Positions 17,262 to 25,362 of a stretch of 64,000 nucleotides of DNA are shown here, one piece after another (position 1 is the stretch's first letter; each line of letters opens with the position of its first letter). Source of the DNA: Bin87 sp965220095 (GTDB lineage Bacteria; Chloroflexota; Dehalococcoidia; Lucifugimonadales; UBA3495). The position numbers and the translations under genes were made by a program. Under the pieces are notes generated by a model that worked only from the letters and a program-made list of their open reading frames with translations, ran no database searches and was not told the DNA's origin. The stretch is from NCBI GenBank assembly GCA_965220095.1, contig OZ244805.1, positions 2,170,001-2,234,000 of the forward strand, read 5' to 3'.

Positions 17262-17605
17262 AGCAAGGGCCACAAGTTCGAGAAGGACTGCTGGTCACTG
17301 AGGTTGTCTCATTCGATTACGACCGGGAGCGTTACGGCACTACGGTAGACCGGTTGGGCAAGAGTACACAATTCACTGTCCCCGTGAGAGTGAAGCAAAA
17401 CCGTGTCCTACGAACAAGGGCCAAGTTTGATGAGTGGTCGTTGACGTTCCGCCTGGACACTGACGAGGAACTGGTTGATCAAGCGCAACTCGCTAGTTGG
17501 CTGGACATTGCAGGACGGCGTATCGGACTAGGTGACTGGAGACCGGAAAAAAGCGGCATTTATGGACGGTTTGAGACGGTTTGCATCAATTCGATTGGTG
17601 AGTAA
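17003..17605 (+). CDS. Conserved phage-type hypothetical protein
   Basis: The 200-residue soluble protein starts at ATG 17003 with GAGGAAG upstream. The C-terminal half contains VRVKQNRVLRTRAKFDEW, SLTFRLDTDEELVD and AGRRIGLGDWRPEKSG. These resemble a conserved hypothetical protein found in phages and prophages. No catalytic motif is evident. Composition is less GC-rich than the neighbours. It overlaps the HNH-type frame and is followed by a block of GGCATGGC repeats. The relationship is from memory of the family pattern, so treat it as tentative. Confidence 0.55.
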   Translation: MEYEVKIQGIKPIIQNNGAAGLDTRSPANIEKKEINGKRGSNRTITDEERHQELECQISLYLDEKGTPTIPEAAIRSCIESAARKLKQGPQVREGLLVTEVVSFDYDRERYGTTVDRLGKSTQFTVPVRVKQNRVLRTRAKFDEWSLTFRLDTDEELVDQAQLASWLDIAGRRIGLGDWRPEKSGIYGRFETVCINSIGE

Positions 17606-17606
17606 C

Positions 17607-17680
17607 GGTGCACGGCATGGCGTGGCCCGGCATGGCACGGCCCGGCAAGGTATGGCACGGCCCGGCATGGCGAGGTTCAG
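17607..17680. repeat. Degenerate GGCATGGCACGGCCC tandem repeats
   Basis: About four imperfect copies of a GC-rich unit (GGCATGGC followed by RYGGCCC) run back to back immediately after the phage-type gene. Function is unknown. They mark the right edge of the HNH/phage-type insertion. Confidence 0.6.
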
Positions 17681-17709
17681 GTTGCTCTCTAGATCCAATG
17701 GGGCAACCT
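17679..17709 (+). promoter_or_regulatory. Leader hairpin upstream of the UGSC gene
   Basis: AGGTTGC and GCAACCT form a 7-bp stem around a 17-nt loop. It ends 8 nt before the strong Shine-Dalgarno AGGAGG (at 17718) of the UGSC gene. It could terminate upstream transcription or modulate the leader. There is no T-run. Confidence 0.3.
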
Positions 17710-17729
17710 AAATTTCTAGGAGGATAAAC

Positions 17730-18272
17730 ATGGAAACGCAAAGTACACCAATAACCACCCTCGACCCTCGCGATGACGCACCACCAGCGCCCGCGCGACT
17801 GGCCCAGCGGCCCGCCACTCTGGACGGCAAGGTCATCGGCTTGTTCGCCAACAACAAGCCCCATTCCGAAGACCTGCTCCGACGCATCGTCGCCATCATC
17901 GGCGAGCGTTACGACATCGCCGGCACCGTGGAGCACAACAAGGGCGGGTGGCAGTGGCCGGCGCGGATTGAGGATTTGCAGCGCACCGCCGCCAGCATCG
18001 ACGTGGCAATTCACGCTACGGCGGAATGAGGGTCCTGCACCGCGTGCAGTGTGCACGATGCAATGGAAACCGAGCTGCTGGGCATCCCCTCCACCGTGCT
18101 GACTACCCGCCCATTCGTCAGCCAGGCCCACGCCATGTCGCGGATGCGCGGCGACCCTGAATACCGCGTAGCTGTTATCGAGCACCCAATCGTAACCCTC
18201 ACCGACGCCGAGCTGTCAGATCGGGCTGCCATCGCCGCGCCGCAGGTCATCGCCTGCCTGTTGGACATATAG
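17730..18272 (+). CDS. UGSC-family selenoprotein with in-frame UGA
   Basis: Reading through TGA at 18027-18029 gives one 180-residue protein. The junction reads ATAE-U-GSCTACSVHDAME, exactly the U-G-S-C signature that names the UGSC (seleno)protein family. The flanks also fit: LDPRDD and ARLAQRPATLDGKVIGLF near the N-terminus, VAIHATAE just before the Sec (residue 100), and IPSTVLTTRPF, AVIEHPIVTLTDAEL and AAIAAPQVIACLL after it. The upstream frame alone would stop at 99 residues. AGGAGG is well spaced from ATG 17730. Sec100 and Cys103 form a UxxC redox-like motif. The catalytic role of the family is unknown. A gene caller that ignores Sec would split this into two hypothetical proteins. Confidence 0.88.
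18030..18056 (+). promoter_or_regulatory. Candidate SECIS stem-loop
   Basis: Directly after the UGA lies a perfect 6-bp hairpin CTGCAC-CGC-GTGCAG (18035-18049). An alternative hairpin GTGCA-GTG-TGCAC overlaps it (18044-18056). Bacterial SECIS elements sit in this position within the coding sequence, but their sequence is poorly conserved, so this is only a candidate. Confidence 0.4.
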
Positions 18273-18301
18273 CATTCAGAGCACTCTTTCCCAATGTTAA
18301 A

Positions 18302-18739
18302 ATGAGAGCATCAGAATTGCCAAGCGAACTATCCGAACGGGGTATATGGTGGCAGGTTGCTGGGTTTACCATCGTCGGGTGCGTCAGCATCGCAGTTCTG
18401 GAGGAGTTCGCCGGGTCGGATATTCGAGCATTTCAGTATTTTGAAACCGCCGTAACGCGGTTGTACTGGGCTTTTGTGATACCGCTGGCCGGCCTGTTTG
18501 ACGGAGGACGGAAATTGTTCGAGAAAAGGTCGGAAATCAGAAGGGCAGTGCGGGAGAAGATACGCGAAGAAGGACGCCAGGAAGGACGCCGGGACGAAGT
18601 GCAACGGGTGCGTAAGCTGTTGCGCAGCGTCGTAGTGCGGGACGATGCTACCGGCTCGTCGAATTTCAGCGTCACGCCAGAGGAACTTGAAACCCTGCTG
18701 AATGGCGATGTAGATGACGCAGCGCATAGGGACGACTGA
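18302..18739 (+). CDS. Small membrane protein with EGRQEGRR coiled tail, copy 1
   Basis: The 145-residue protein has one likely membrane segment (about 17-37, WQVAGFTIVGCVSIAV) and a second hydrophobic stretch (LYWAFVIPLAGLF, about 54-66). A highly charged helix rich in Glu, Arg and Lys follows (REKIREEGRQEGRR), then an acidic C-terminus. I recognise no family. Most of it is repeated at 18794-19141. No good Shine-Dalgarno is seen before ATG 18302. Confidence 0.5.
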   Translation: MRASELPSELSERGIWWQVAGFTIVGCVSIAVLEEFAGSDIRAFQYFETAVTRLYWAFVIPLAGLFDGGRKLFEKRSEIRRAVREKIREEGRQEGRRDEVQRVRKLLRSVVVRDDATGSSNFSVTPEELETLLNGDVDDAAHRDD

Positions 18740-19219
18740 TAAAATCGCCCCTACGTTTTGCGGCGCTGGTAGGTCGGTTACAACGGTAGCGGAATGGCCT
18801 CGCCGCTCTGTGCGCTGTTTGAAACCGCCGTAACGCGGTTGTACTGGGCTTTTGTGATACCGTTGGCCGGCCTGTTTGACGAAGGACGGAAATTGTTTGA
18901 GAAAAGGTCGGAAATCAGAAGGGCAGTGCGGGAGAAGATACGCGAAGAAGGACGCCAGGAAGGGCGTCAAGAAGGACGCCGGGAAGGACGCCGGGACGAA
19001 GTGCAACGGGTGCGTAAGCTGTTGCGCAGCGTCGTAGTGCGGGACGATGCTACCGGCTCGTCGACTTTCAACGTCACGCCAAAGGAACTTGATACCCTGC
19101 TGAATGGCGATGTAGATGACGCAACCCATAGGGACGACTGATAAAATCGCCCCTACGTTTTGCGGCGCTGGCCGGCTTGTTACAACGGCAGCGGAATGGC
19201 CTCGCCGCTCTGTGCGCTG
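18440..19219. repeat. Tandem duplication, 378 bp and 402 bp units
   Basis: Unit 1 (18440-18817) and unit 2 (18818-19219) are near-identical and abut. Each runs from TTTGAAACCGCCGTAACG through the charged-tail part of the small membrane gene to a GCGGAATGGCCTCGCCGCTC segment, which in unit 2 is the antisense of the last codons of the Gfo/Idh gene. Unit 2 is 24 bp longer because of two extra 12-bp GAAGGACGCCRG-type repeats. Confidence 0.85.
18794..19141 (+). CDS. Truncated tandem copy of the small membrane protein, copy 2
   Basis: The 115-residue frame repeats the C-terminal two thirds of the preceding gene. It shares TAVTRLYWAFVIPLAGLFD and the charged helix, which is longer here (EGRQEGRQEGRREGRRD). 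The first membrane segment is missing, and the first eight residues come from duplicated antisense sequence of the Gfo/Idh gene. It may be a non-functional duplication product, although the frame is intact and substitutions are conservative. Confidence 0.4.
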   Translation: MASPLCALFETAVTRLYWAFVIPLAGLFDEGRKLFEKRSEIRRAVREKIREEGRQEGRQEGRREGRRDEVQRVRKLLRSVVVRDDATGSSTFNVTPKELDTLLNGDVDDATHRDD

Positions 19220-20214
19220 GCGGTTACGGCTTCAGTGAATTCCATGTAGTGCACACCGATGTTGAACGGCGTGCGCATGACTGGAGCCCGGTCGCGCACG
19301 GACGCTATAAACTCCTGCTCCACCGACCAGCCGTAGCGGTTTTCCGGCGGGTTGGCGATTTCCTGAAGTTCCGAATCGCCCCGTTTACCACCGAAAACCC
19401 GCCACTGATTGTCGACATGGATGGTGCCTTCGGTCCCGTAGAGCCACACCGAATTGCCCGGGGACAGCCCGGCGCAGGCGCTGAATCTCAGGCGGGCGTT
19501 GGCTCCGTTCGCCAGCCGAGCCAGAATGTCCACTGTGTCGGGAACGGTAACCGAACGCCAGTTCCCGACATCATCCTTGCGATGCGGCACCGTTATCTGG
19601 GTCATCGCCATTACCTGCGTGGCCCGGCCCACCCAGCGGATCATCGCCTCGTACCAGATGCCCATGTTCAGGATATTGAACCCGCTCATGTCCCGGTCTT
19701 GCCGCCAGTGCAGGGGGCCGCCCGGGTCGGCAAAGCCAGTCTGCGATTGCACGTCCACGGACACCAGCTGTCCGAGGAACCCTTCCGACACCAGCCGGAT
19801 GAGCAAGTCGTCGATGCCAAAGGTCATCGGCGACGGCACAATCTGCGCCACCAGTGTGGGCGATGCCTGCGATGCGGCGAGCATCTCGTGGGCTTCGCCG
19901 GCGTTCATCGCCATGCGAGCCTCACACAGCACGTGCCTGCCCGCTGCCAGCGACGCAATCGTCAGCGTGCGGTGCATGTACGGCCAGGTGCCGATGCAAA
20001 TGGCGTCCAGGCTCTCGTCTTCAAGCAATTCTTCCCAATCGTCGTACACGGTGGGAATGTTGTAGGCGTCAGCTACCCGCTGACCCGATTCCCGGCTGCG
20101 GTTAGCGACTGCGCCGATTTCGACTCCGGCGACAGTCTGGAAACCGGGTATATGCCGGTCGCGAGTGTTGCGGCCGGCTCCTATCAAGCCGACCCGGACA
20201 GATTCAATGGCCAA
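19180..20214 (-). CDS. Gfo/Idh/MocA family oxidoreductase
   Basis: The 344-residue protein starts with VRVGLIGAGRNTRDRHIPGF, an N-terminal Rossmann fold for NAD(P), followed by AICIGTWPYMHRTL and the family's conserved HVLCEARMAMNAGEA segment, where the usual EKP is replaced by EAR. The C-terminal alpha/beta domain binds the sugar or polyol substrate, which cannot be deduced. The start is set at TTG 20214 because GGAGGT lies 6 nt upstream. An ATG at 20277 would add residues that look non-coding. It is the last gene of the - strand group with the 101-residue membrane protein and the GT39-YYY gene. The end of the gene is part of the tandem duplication. Confidence 0.85.
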   Translation of the reverse strand: MAIESVRVGLIGAGRNTRDRHIPGFQTVAGVEIGAVANRSRESGQRVADAYNIPTVYDDWEELLEDESLDAICIGTWPYMHRTLTIASLAAGRHVLCEARMAMNAGEAHEMLAASQASPTLVAQIVPSPMTFGIDDLLIRLVSEGFLGQLVSVDVQSQTGFADPGGPLHWRQDRDMSGFNILNMGIWYEAMIRWVGRATQVMAMTQITVPHRKDDVGNWRSVTVPDTVDILARLANGANARLRFSACAGLSPGNSVWLYGTEGTIHVDNQWRVFGGKRGDSELQEIANPPENRYGWSVEQEFIASVRDRAPVMRTPFNIGVHYMEFTEAVTASAQSGEAIPLPL

Positions 20215-20347
20215 GGTGTTACCTCCGGCGCCGGCGAGATTGTCTACTACGGCGCAGCGTAGCCGATTATATGGCAACCACCGCGACGGGTCAAAACAGC
20301 CCGCGCGCTTCGCGCCGCGGACTCAGCCAGACCGAGCAGTGTACCGG

Positions 20348-20653
20348 TTACCTCGGCGCCGAATTCCCGTCCTCGTCTCCATTTCTTGCCTCCTCACCGC
20401 CCCGAGTCCTGAATCGCTCAAAAAGACCCCAAATCAATCCGGCAAATTCGCTGCCCAGGCTCACGATTCCGGAAACTCTGGATGCCGCATCCACCACCAT
20501 CGTCGATGCTGTCTCGAGGTTGTGGGTAGTCCGGCGCACTTTCGGGTATGTTTTCAGAAGGATTATCAGCAGCGAGACGCACAGTACGACCACCACCACT
20601 GCCATCACGATGATTGCGATGTCCCGTATGAACGGCACCAATTCGGATCCCAT
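20348..20653 (-). CDS. Small single-pass membrane protein
   Basis: The 101-residue protein has one strong transmembrane helix near residues 10-33 (IAIIVMAVVVVVLCVSLLII), then an amphipathic region (TTHNLETASTMVVDAASR) and a charged C-terminal tail. This layout resembles DUF948-like membrane-anchored proteins, but I cannot assign a family. It begins 5 bp after the stop of the GT39-YYY gene and is probably co-transcribed. Confidence 0.6.
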   Translation of the reverse strand: MGSELVPFIRDIAIIVMAVVVVVLCVSLLIILLKTYPKVRRTTHNLETASTMVVDAASRVSGIVSLGSEFAGLIWGLFERFRTRGGEEARNGDEDGNSAPR

Positions 20654-20658
20654 GAATA

Positions 20659-23600
20659 TTAGCGCTCACTCACTTCGTATATGGTGGTGCCCTCGTTCGC
20701 GAACACCAGATCGAGGACGCCATCAGCCGCCATAGCGTCAAACTTGGCAATGCCTTCCGGTCGGTAATAAATGCGTTCCAAGTCCCCAACAACAATATAC
20801 GCTACGCTATACTCAGCCAGCAACCGTTGCGTTTCCGCCCGGTCGGAGTTGTTGTACATTCGGGATATGTCGGACGCGCGAGCACGCACCGCATCAGGGT
20901 CGTTACGCTGTTGGGTCTGATGCCACGGCCATCCCAACACCGTTGGCAAGCCCGTGTAAACCGATATCCGGCCGTTCCAGCGGTACTGGTCGCCGTGAGC
21001 TTCCAGCACCACCGGCGTGCCCGCAACGTTGTCCTGCAACCACCGGATGGCGTCGGCATCCCAGCGTAGCGTGATGGGCGTTTCACGTTCCCGGTGTACC
21101 GCCGCCGGCATCCAGGCGGCGCCATTCAGCGTCAACGGGGTTGCGCCGAACCGGTCGTTGATCCGCACCGGAGTCGCCAACGCCGGGTACACCAGCGCCC
21201 CGGCTGCGACTACGGCCACCACGCCAACCGATACCAACCGCACTGGACGTTTCAGGTACGAAAGGTAGCCGTCCGCAGCGTTCCACCCCCTCCAGAACCC
21301 GTACCCGGCGACGGCGGCATACAGCAGCCACGCCACCAGATAGTACTTGAACACGGTGTTCATCCGCGCGATATCGCCCTCCACCCGCAGTATCTCCACA
21401 CCGATGCCAACCGCCAGAGCCAGCGCCAGCATTCCCAGAGCCATCACATCCGACCGGCGGTGCGGCGACTCGGTAGCGAACACCGCCGCCAGCAACGCCC
21501 ACCCGGTCAACGACAGCGCGATGGTCAGCAAACCGGCGGTTAGATAACCGGCCGCCCATAGATAGAGCGTCAGCACGATACCCAGCGCCACCAAAGCCAG
21601 AATCCATTGGTGGTGCGCTGGCAATCGCCCGTCGCCACGGAGTCGGTTGATCAACGGCGCCGACGCTCGCGGTAACGTCGCCGTCAGCAACGCCGCGGCG
21701 CCCAGCAGCAACAGGGCGTGGATGAGCAGGAAATTGGCCAGCGGGGTGCGCCAGCGCGTGGCCTCAATTCCAGTGCCGAAGGTTTCCGTTTGCGCGTGAA
21801 AGGGCCAGAAAGCTACGTAGCTGACCGCCAGCGCCAGCGCGACCATCGCGCCCCCGAAGCAAAGCCGGGTTCGCAACGACCCGGGCGCCATCCACGCCGC
21901 CGCCGCGCCTATTCCCACCACCAGCAGGGCATAGGCCGGATATTCCCAGGAGTTGATCGCCCACAGACTGCCCACCGCCAGGCCCAACCCGGCGGCACAA
22001 ATCCACGCCCAGGGGTCCCGCCACACTCTCCGGCCGGCCAGGCCAAGCAGCAGGTTCAACCCCAGCGCCAGCCCCAGTACGGCGAACGGCATCGTCATCA
22101 TGTGCGCGTGCAGGTCGGCGAACAAAAACGTAAAGAAGGGGAACTCGGTGATGTGGAACCCAGTCTCCACCAAACCACGGCCCTCGATCCAGGGCGTCAG
22201 CCGGGAAGGTTCAAAGTCATCCAGCACCGGTATTGCCCGGCTGCTGCGCCAGAAGTCGAAATTGGCCAGCGTTACCGCCGCCCCTTCCGTCCTCGCTTTG
22301 GCCAGCTGCGCCAGCTGCACAACGCCATTCAGGTTGCCGGCCACCGTCGCCATGATTGCGGCGGCGACACCGGCTATGAGGGCGCCGCCCGGCACCCATC
22401 GCAAAAATCTGCTGAATCCGCGCCGGCCGTCCGACTCGCGGCCACCGTCGGCGGCGCCGCCCGCTGCCGCCACCAGGTTGTACACCAGCGAACCCACGCC
22501 GGTAGCCGTCAGCGCGAACAGCAGCGGTACGGCCACGTTGAACGCCGTGGTCGGCGGAATCCCGGTCAACCGCATCGGTACCGAGAGGATGAAGTAGCCC
22601 CAGTAGTAGTAGTTCAGGTAGCCGCCGGAGAACCAGGGATCATAGGGCGGCAACACCGTCGAGCGCGCCACGGCGGTGAAATAGGCCAGCTCCATCGGTT
22701 TTTCGCCGCCGCGCCACGGATGCCACAAATCCGGATTGGCGGCCCGGATGAGCAGAAACCCCAGATACGCCAGCAGGAACAGCGCTTCGGCGGTAACCAC
22801 CAGCCGCCAGCGACGCCGCAGCCAGTCCAGCATCTGCCGCCACTGCCGCCACAGCACCAACCCGGACGGCATGGCGACGATGAGCAATGCGAGCCAAACC
22901 GTGCCGGCCGAAAACTGTAGTACACCGGCGCTCACCAGGACCCAGGCCACCCAGGACACCAACAGCAGGCCCACGACCCTGGCCAGCAGGATGCCTCGGT
23001 CGGGCAGCGACCGCATGAGCCACCACGTCAACGGGAACGCCGCCAGGCAAATCAGCTCGATGACCAGCAGCCAGGCCAACCCCGGAACCCGGGCCGGCCA
23101 GCCATCCCGGTCGAACACCTGCGACCACGTTCCCCCGCTCCGTTGGACAGCCAGCGCGTCCGGAGTCAACATCAAAGGCGCGGCAGCGCCGGGGGTCGAC
23201 TCGTTGGCGTCAATCCGCTCGCCCAAATCCTCAGCTGAAAATCGCTCCACGTTCCGGAATACCAGCACCTGCGGATGGTCGTAGCCGATCACATTCTCAT
23301 CGGCGTAACCCAGGTTGATGAAAACACCGCCCGGCTGCCCGTCATCTGCGCCTGTATCAGCCAACGGTGGCGCGGACAATCCGGAGCGCGAGTAGGGGTC
23401 ATCGCGCAGGGAGACCCCGGCCAGCGACGGATAGGAGGTGAACGCCTTATCCAGCCCGTACCCAAGCCTGCCGGCGAACAATTCCCGATAGAATACGGCG
23501 CTATGGGGATACCGGTCCGGCAGCCGGGCGACCGACCCGTAGGCGCGGTTCGAGTAAAAAACGATGTAATCGCTGGCAGCCAGGCGATCCACCAACTCCG

Positions 23601-25362
23601 GCAGCTTGGCGGCGTCATCGTCAGGATGGTAAGCGGGGAACGCCCAGACATCATACCGACCCAGATCGGGAATCCGCTCATCCCAGAACGAACCGCCGTT
23701 GATAATCCGCGAGCCCAACGGCACGTTGTTGTTTATCCACTCGGAGGCGGTTACCGCGGTGTGCGGACGGGAGTAGATACCGACGAAGGCAACCGCATAG
23801 AGCACGGCGCCGGCGAGCACTGCGACCAATAACGCAACGCCGGCCGACAGCGCCCACCGGTCAACGAAGCGGCGCAATGTCGACGGCATCCGGGGCGCCT
23901 TTGGCGACGGCAATGACGACACCGACGCCCCGGCCAACGGCGGTGTTGCGTGCCACTCTTCCGAAAACGGTGCATCGCCAACCAGCGGTTCGTCGAAAAT
24001 CACATCGTCGCCCACCGTGGGCGGCGTGCTGTGCCATTCCTCCGAAAAGGGTGCATCGACAGGATCTAACCGTTCCGCGACCACGGCCCGGCGGCGACTT
24101 TGCTGCCCCCACGAGATTGCCGCCGTGAGCATCCGGGCCGTCATCAGCAGATAGAACGGCGCCAGCGGGAACACGTAGCGCAGGAATTTGACCTCAAATA
24201 ATTCCAGGAACACCAACGCGGGAACGGCCCACGCCAGCAGGAGCAGATCACCCCGCTGCGTCCGGCCGCCTCGCCAGGCCATCCACGCCGTAAACGGGGC
24301 GGCCAGCCAGAGCGCTATCCCCAACGGCAGCCCCACGCCCCAAACGGCCACCTGTCGAATCTGGTACAGGAAGGCTGGGGTCTCGATGTATTGGCGCGCG
24401 AACGGGAAGATCCACGCGTCCCGCGCCATGGCCGTTTGCTGTTTGATGTCTCCGATGAACGCCCCGAAGTCCAGCAGCGCATACGGCGTGGTGAGGGCAA
24501 ACACCGCCAGCGCGCACGCTCCGGACAACAGCAACATCGGAGCCATGCGCACCGCCGCCGGCACGGTCAGGTCAGACCAGCCCCCACCGGCCCGATCTTT
24601 GGCCACCCACAGGAAAGACAGCGCCAGCGGAGCCAGCATTGGCGCTACGGACACCTTGGGCGCCATGGCCAGCCCAACTAGCGCGCCCAGCAACGCGGCG
24701 TCGCGCGACCGCCGCCCATTCACGAAACGCAACATCGCCCACAGCGCCGCCAGCGATGTCAGCACTGTAAACGGTTCCGGCCGGTAAAAATGGGCGTGCT
24801 GAATGTGGATAACCGCGAACGTAACCAGTGCGGCGGCCAATAATCCCGTCCAACGCCCGTACATCCGGCGACCGATGAGGTACATCATCGCCACCGAGCC
24901 GGTATCGGCCAATGCGGCCAGTGCGCGTCCGGCAAACCGCATATCCAGTGCTCCCCAGTCGGTGAATAGCTCCGCCACCGACCGCACCAGCACCAGGGCG
25001 TAAATCAACACGCTGCCCAGGGGGAACCAGTGGGGGTTCAGCGGGCTGCGCTCTGCGGACAAAAAAGCCCGAAAACCGGGGATGCCAGACTCCATGCCCG
25101 GCCACTCCGCCAACCAGCGTTCGTGTCCCGGGCCGGCTGTCAGCGTCCGGAACATATCGTCGGCGCGCAGGTAAAAAGACCGCTCGTCCGGATGGAACCC
25201 GTGGCCGTCGTCCCAGTCTATACCGTAGAGGCGCAGCGACAACGCCGTCAGCAGCAGCGCCGCCAACAGCAAATTTGGCCCCCACCGCCGACGCAGGGGG
25301 GCCACAATACCCGAGAGGAAGCGCAAATCCGTCAGCCGCCCTGACCGCCCACCACGCAGCAC
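20659..25362 (-). CDS. GT39-like glycosyltransferase fused to a Chlor_Arch_YYY (DUF2298) domain
   Basis: This 1,567-residue polytopic membrane protein joins two modules. The N-terminal half is an ArnT/PMT-type (GT39/GT83-like) glycosyltransferase: YGIDWDDGHGFHPDERSFYL holds the lumenal Asp-rich motif, and IHIQHAHFYRPEPFTVL follows. The C-terminal half carries the YYY domain, with PWFSGGYLNYYYWGY, FPFFTFLFADLHAHMM and INSWEYPAYAL. Such proteins probably transfer sugars from a polyprenyl-phosphate donor at the cell surface, but the substrate is unknown. The first ATG (25362) overlaps gap by 31 bp. It lies between gap and a small membrane protein. The domain calls are secure. Confidence 0.85.
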   Translation of the reverse strand: MLRGGRSGRLTDLRFLSGIVAPLRRRWGPNLLLAALLLTALSLRLYGIDWDDGHGFHPDERSFYLRADDMFRTLTAGPGHERWLAEWPGMESGIPGFRAFLSAERSPLNPHWFPLGSVLIYALVLVRSVAELFTDWGALDMRFAGRALAALADTGSVAMMYLIGRRMYGRWTGLLAAALVTFAVIHIQHAHFYRPEPFTVLTSLAALWAMLRFVNGRRSRDAALLGALVGLAMAPKVSVAPMLAPLALSFLWVAKDRAGGGWSDLTVPAAVRMAPMLLLSGACALAVFALTTPYALLDFGAFIGDIKQQTAMARDAWIFPFARQYIETPAFLYQIRQVAVWGVGLPLGIALWLAAPFTAWMAWRGGRTQRGDLLLLAWAVPALVFLELFEVKFLRYVFPLAPFYLLMTARMLTAAISWGQQSRRRAVVAERLDPVDAPFSEEWHSTPPTVGDDVIFDEPLVGDAPFSEEWHATPPLAGASVSSLPSPKAPRMPSTLRRFVDRWALSAGVALLVAVLAGAVLYAVAFVGIYSRPHTAVTASEWINNNVPLGSRIINGGSFWDERIPDLGRYDVWAFPAYHPDDDAAKLPELVDRLAASDYIVFYSNRAYGSVARLPDRYPHSAVFYRELFAGRLGYGLDKAFTSYPSLAGVSLRDDPYSRSGLSAPPLADTGADDGQPGGVFINLGYADENVIGYDHPQVLVFRNVERFSAEDLGERIDANESTPGAAAPLMLTPDALAVQRSGGTWSQVFDRDGWPARVPGLAWLLVIELICLAAFPLTWWLMRSLPDRGILLARVVGLLLVSWVAWVLVSAGVLQFSAGTVWLALLIVAMPSGLVLWRQWRQMLDWLRRRWRLVVTAEALFLLAYLGFLLIRAANPDLWHPWRGGEKPMELAYFTAVARSTVLPPYDPWFSGGYLNYYYWGYFILSVPMRLTGIPPTTAFNVAVPLLFALTATGVGSLVYNLVAAAGGAADGGRESDGRRGFSRFLRWVPGGALIAGVAAAIMATVAGNLNGVVQLAQLAKARTEGAAVTLANFDFWRSSRAIPVLDDFEPSRLTPWIEGRGLVETGFHITEFPFFTFLFADLHAHMMTMPFAVLGLALGLNLLLGLAGRRVWRDPWAWICAAGLGLAVGSLWAINSWEYPAYALLVVGIGAAAAWMAPGSLRTRLCFGGAMVALALAVSYVAFWPFHAQTETFGTGIEATRWRTPLANFLLIHALLLLGAAALLTATLPRASAPLINRLRGDGRLPAHHQWILALVALGIVLTLYLWAAGYLTAGLLTIALSLTGWALLAAVFATESPHRRSDVMALGMLALALAVGIGVEILRVEGDIARMNTVFKYYLVAWLLYAAVAGYGFWRGWNAADGYLSYLKRPVRLVSVGVVAVVAAGALVYPALATPVRINDRFGATPLTLNGAAWMPAAVHRERETPITLRWDADAIRWLQDNVAGTPVVLEAHGDQYRWNGRISVYTGLPTVLGWPWHQTQQRNDPDAVRARASDISRMYNNSDRAETQRLLAEYSVAYIVVGDLERIYYRPEGIAKFDAMAADGVLDLVFANEGTTIYEVSER

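Noticed and set aside
17730..18029. Interpreting the first UGSC frame as a complete 99-residue protein or a nonsense pseudogene
   Set aside because: The TGA sits exactly at the U of the family-defining UGSC motif, and the following 80 codons continue the family in the same frame without decay.
18941..19000. 12-bp GAAGGACGCCRG repeats as a regulatory repeat array
   Set aside because: They are in-frame coding repeats of the charged helix in the small membrane protein and are explained by slippage.
19177..20262. 361-codon open frame on the + strand opposite the Gfo/Idh gene
   Set aside because: Its composition is that of an antisense shadow, and the - strand frame has clear family motifs and a good ribosome site.
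21718..22920. 400-codon open frame on the + strand opposite the GT39-YYY gene
   Set aside because: Gln/Arg/His/Pro-rich composition is typical of an antisense shadow in GC-rich DNA, and it lies wholly within a well-supported membrane gene.
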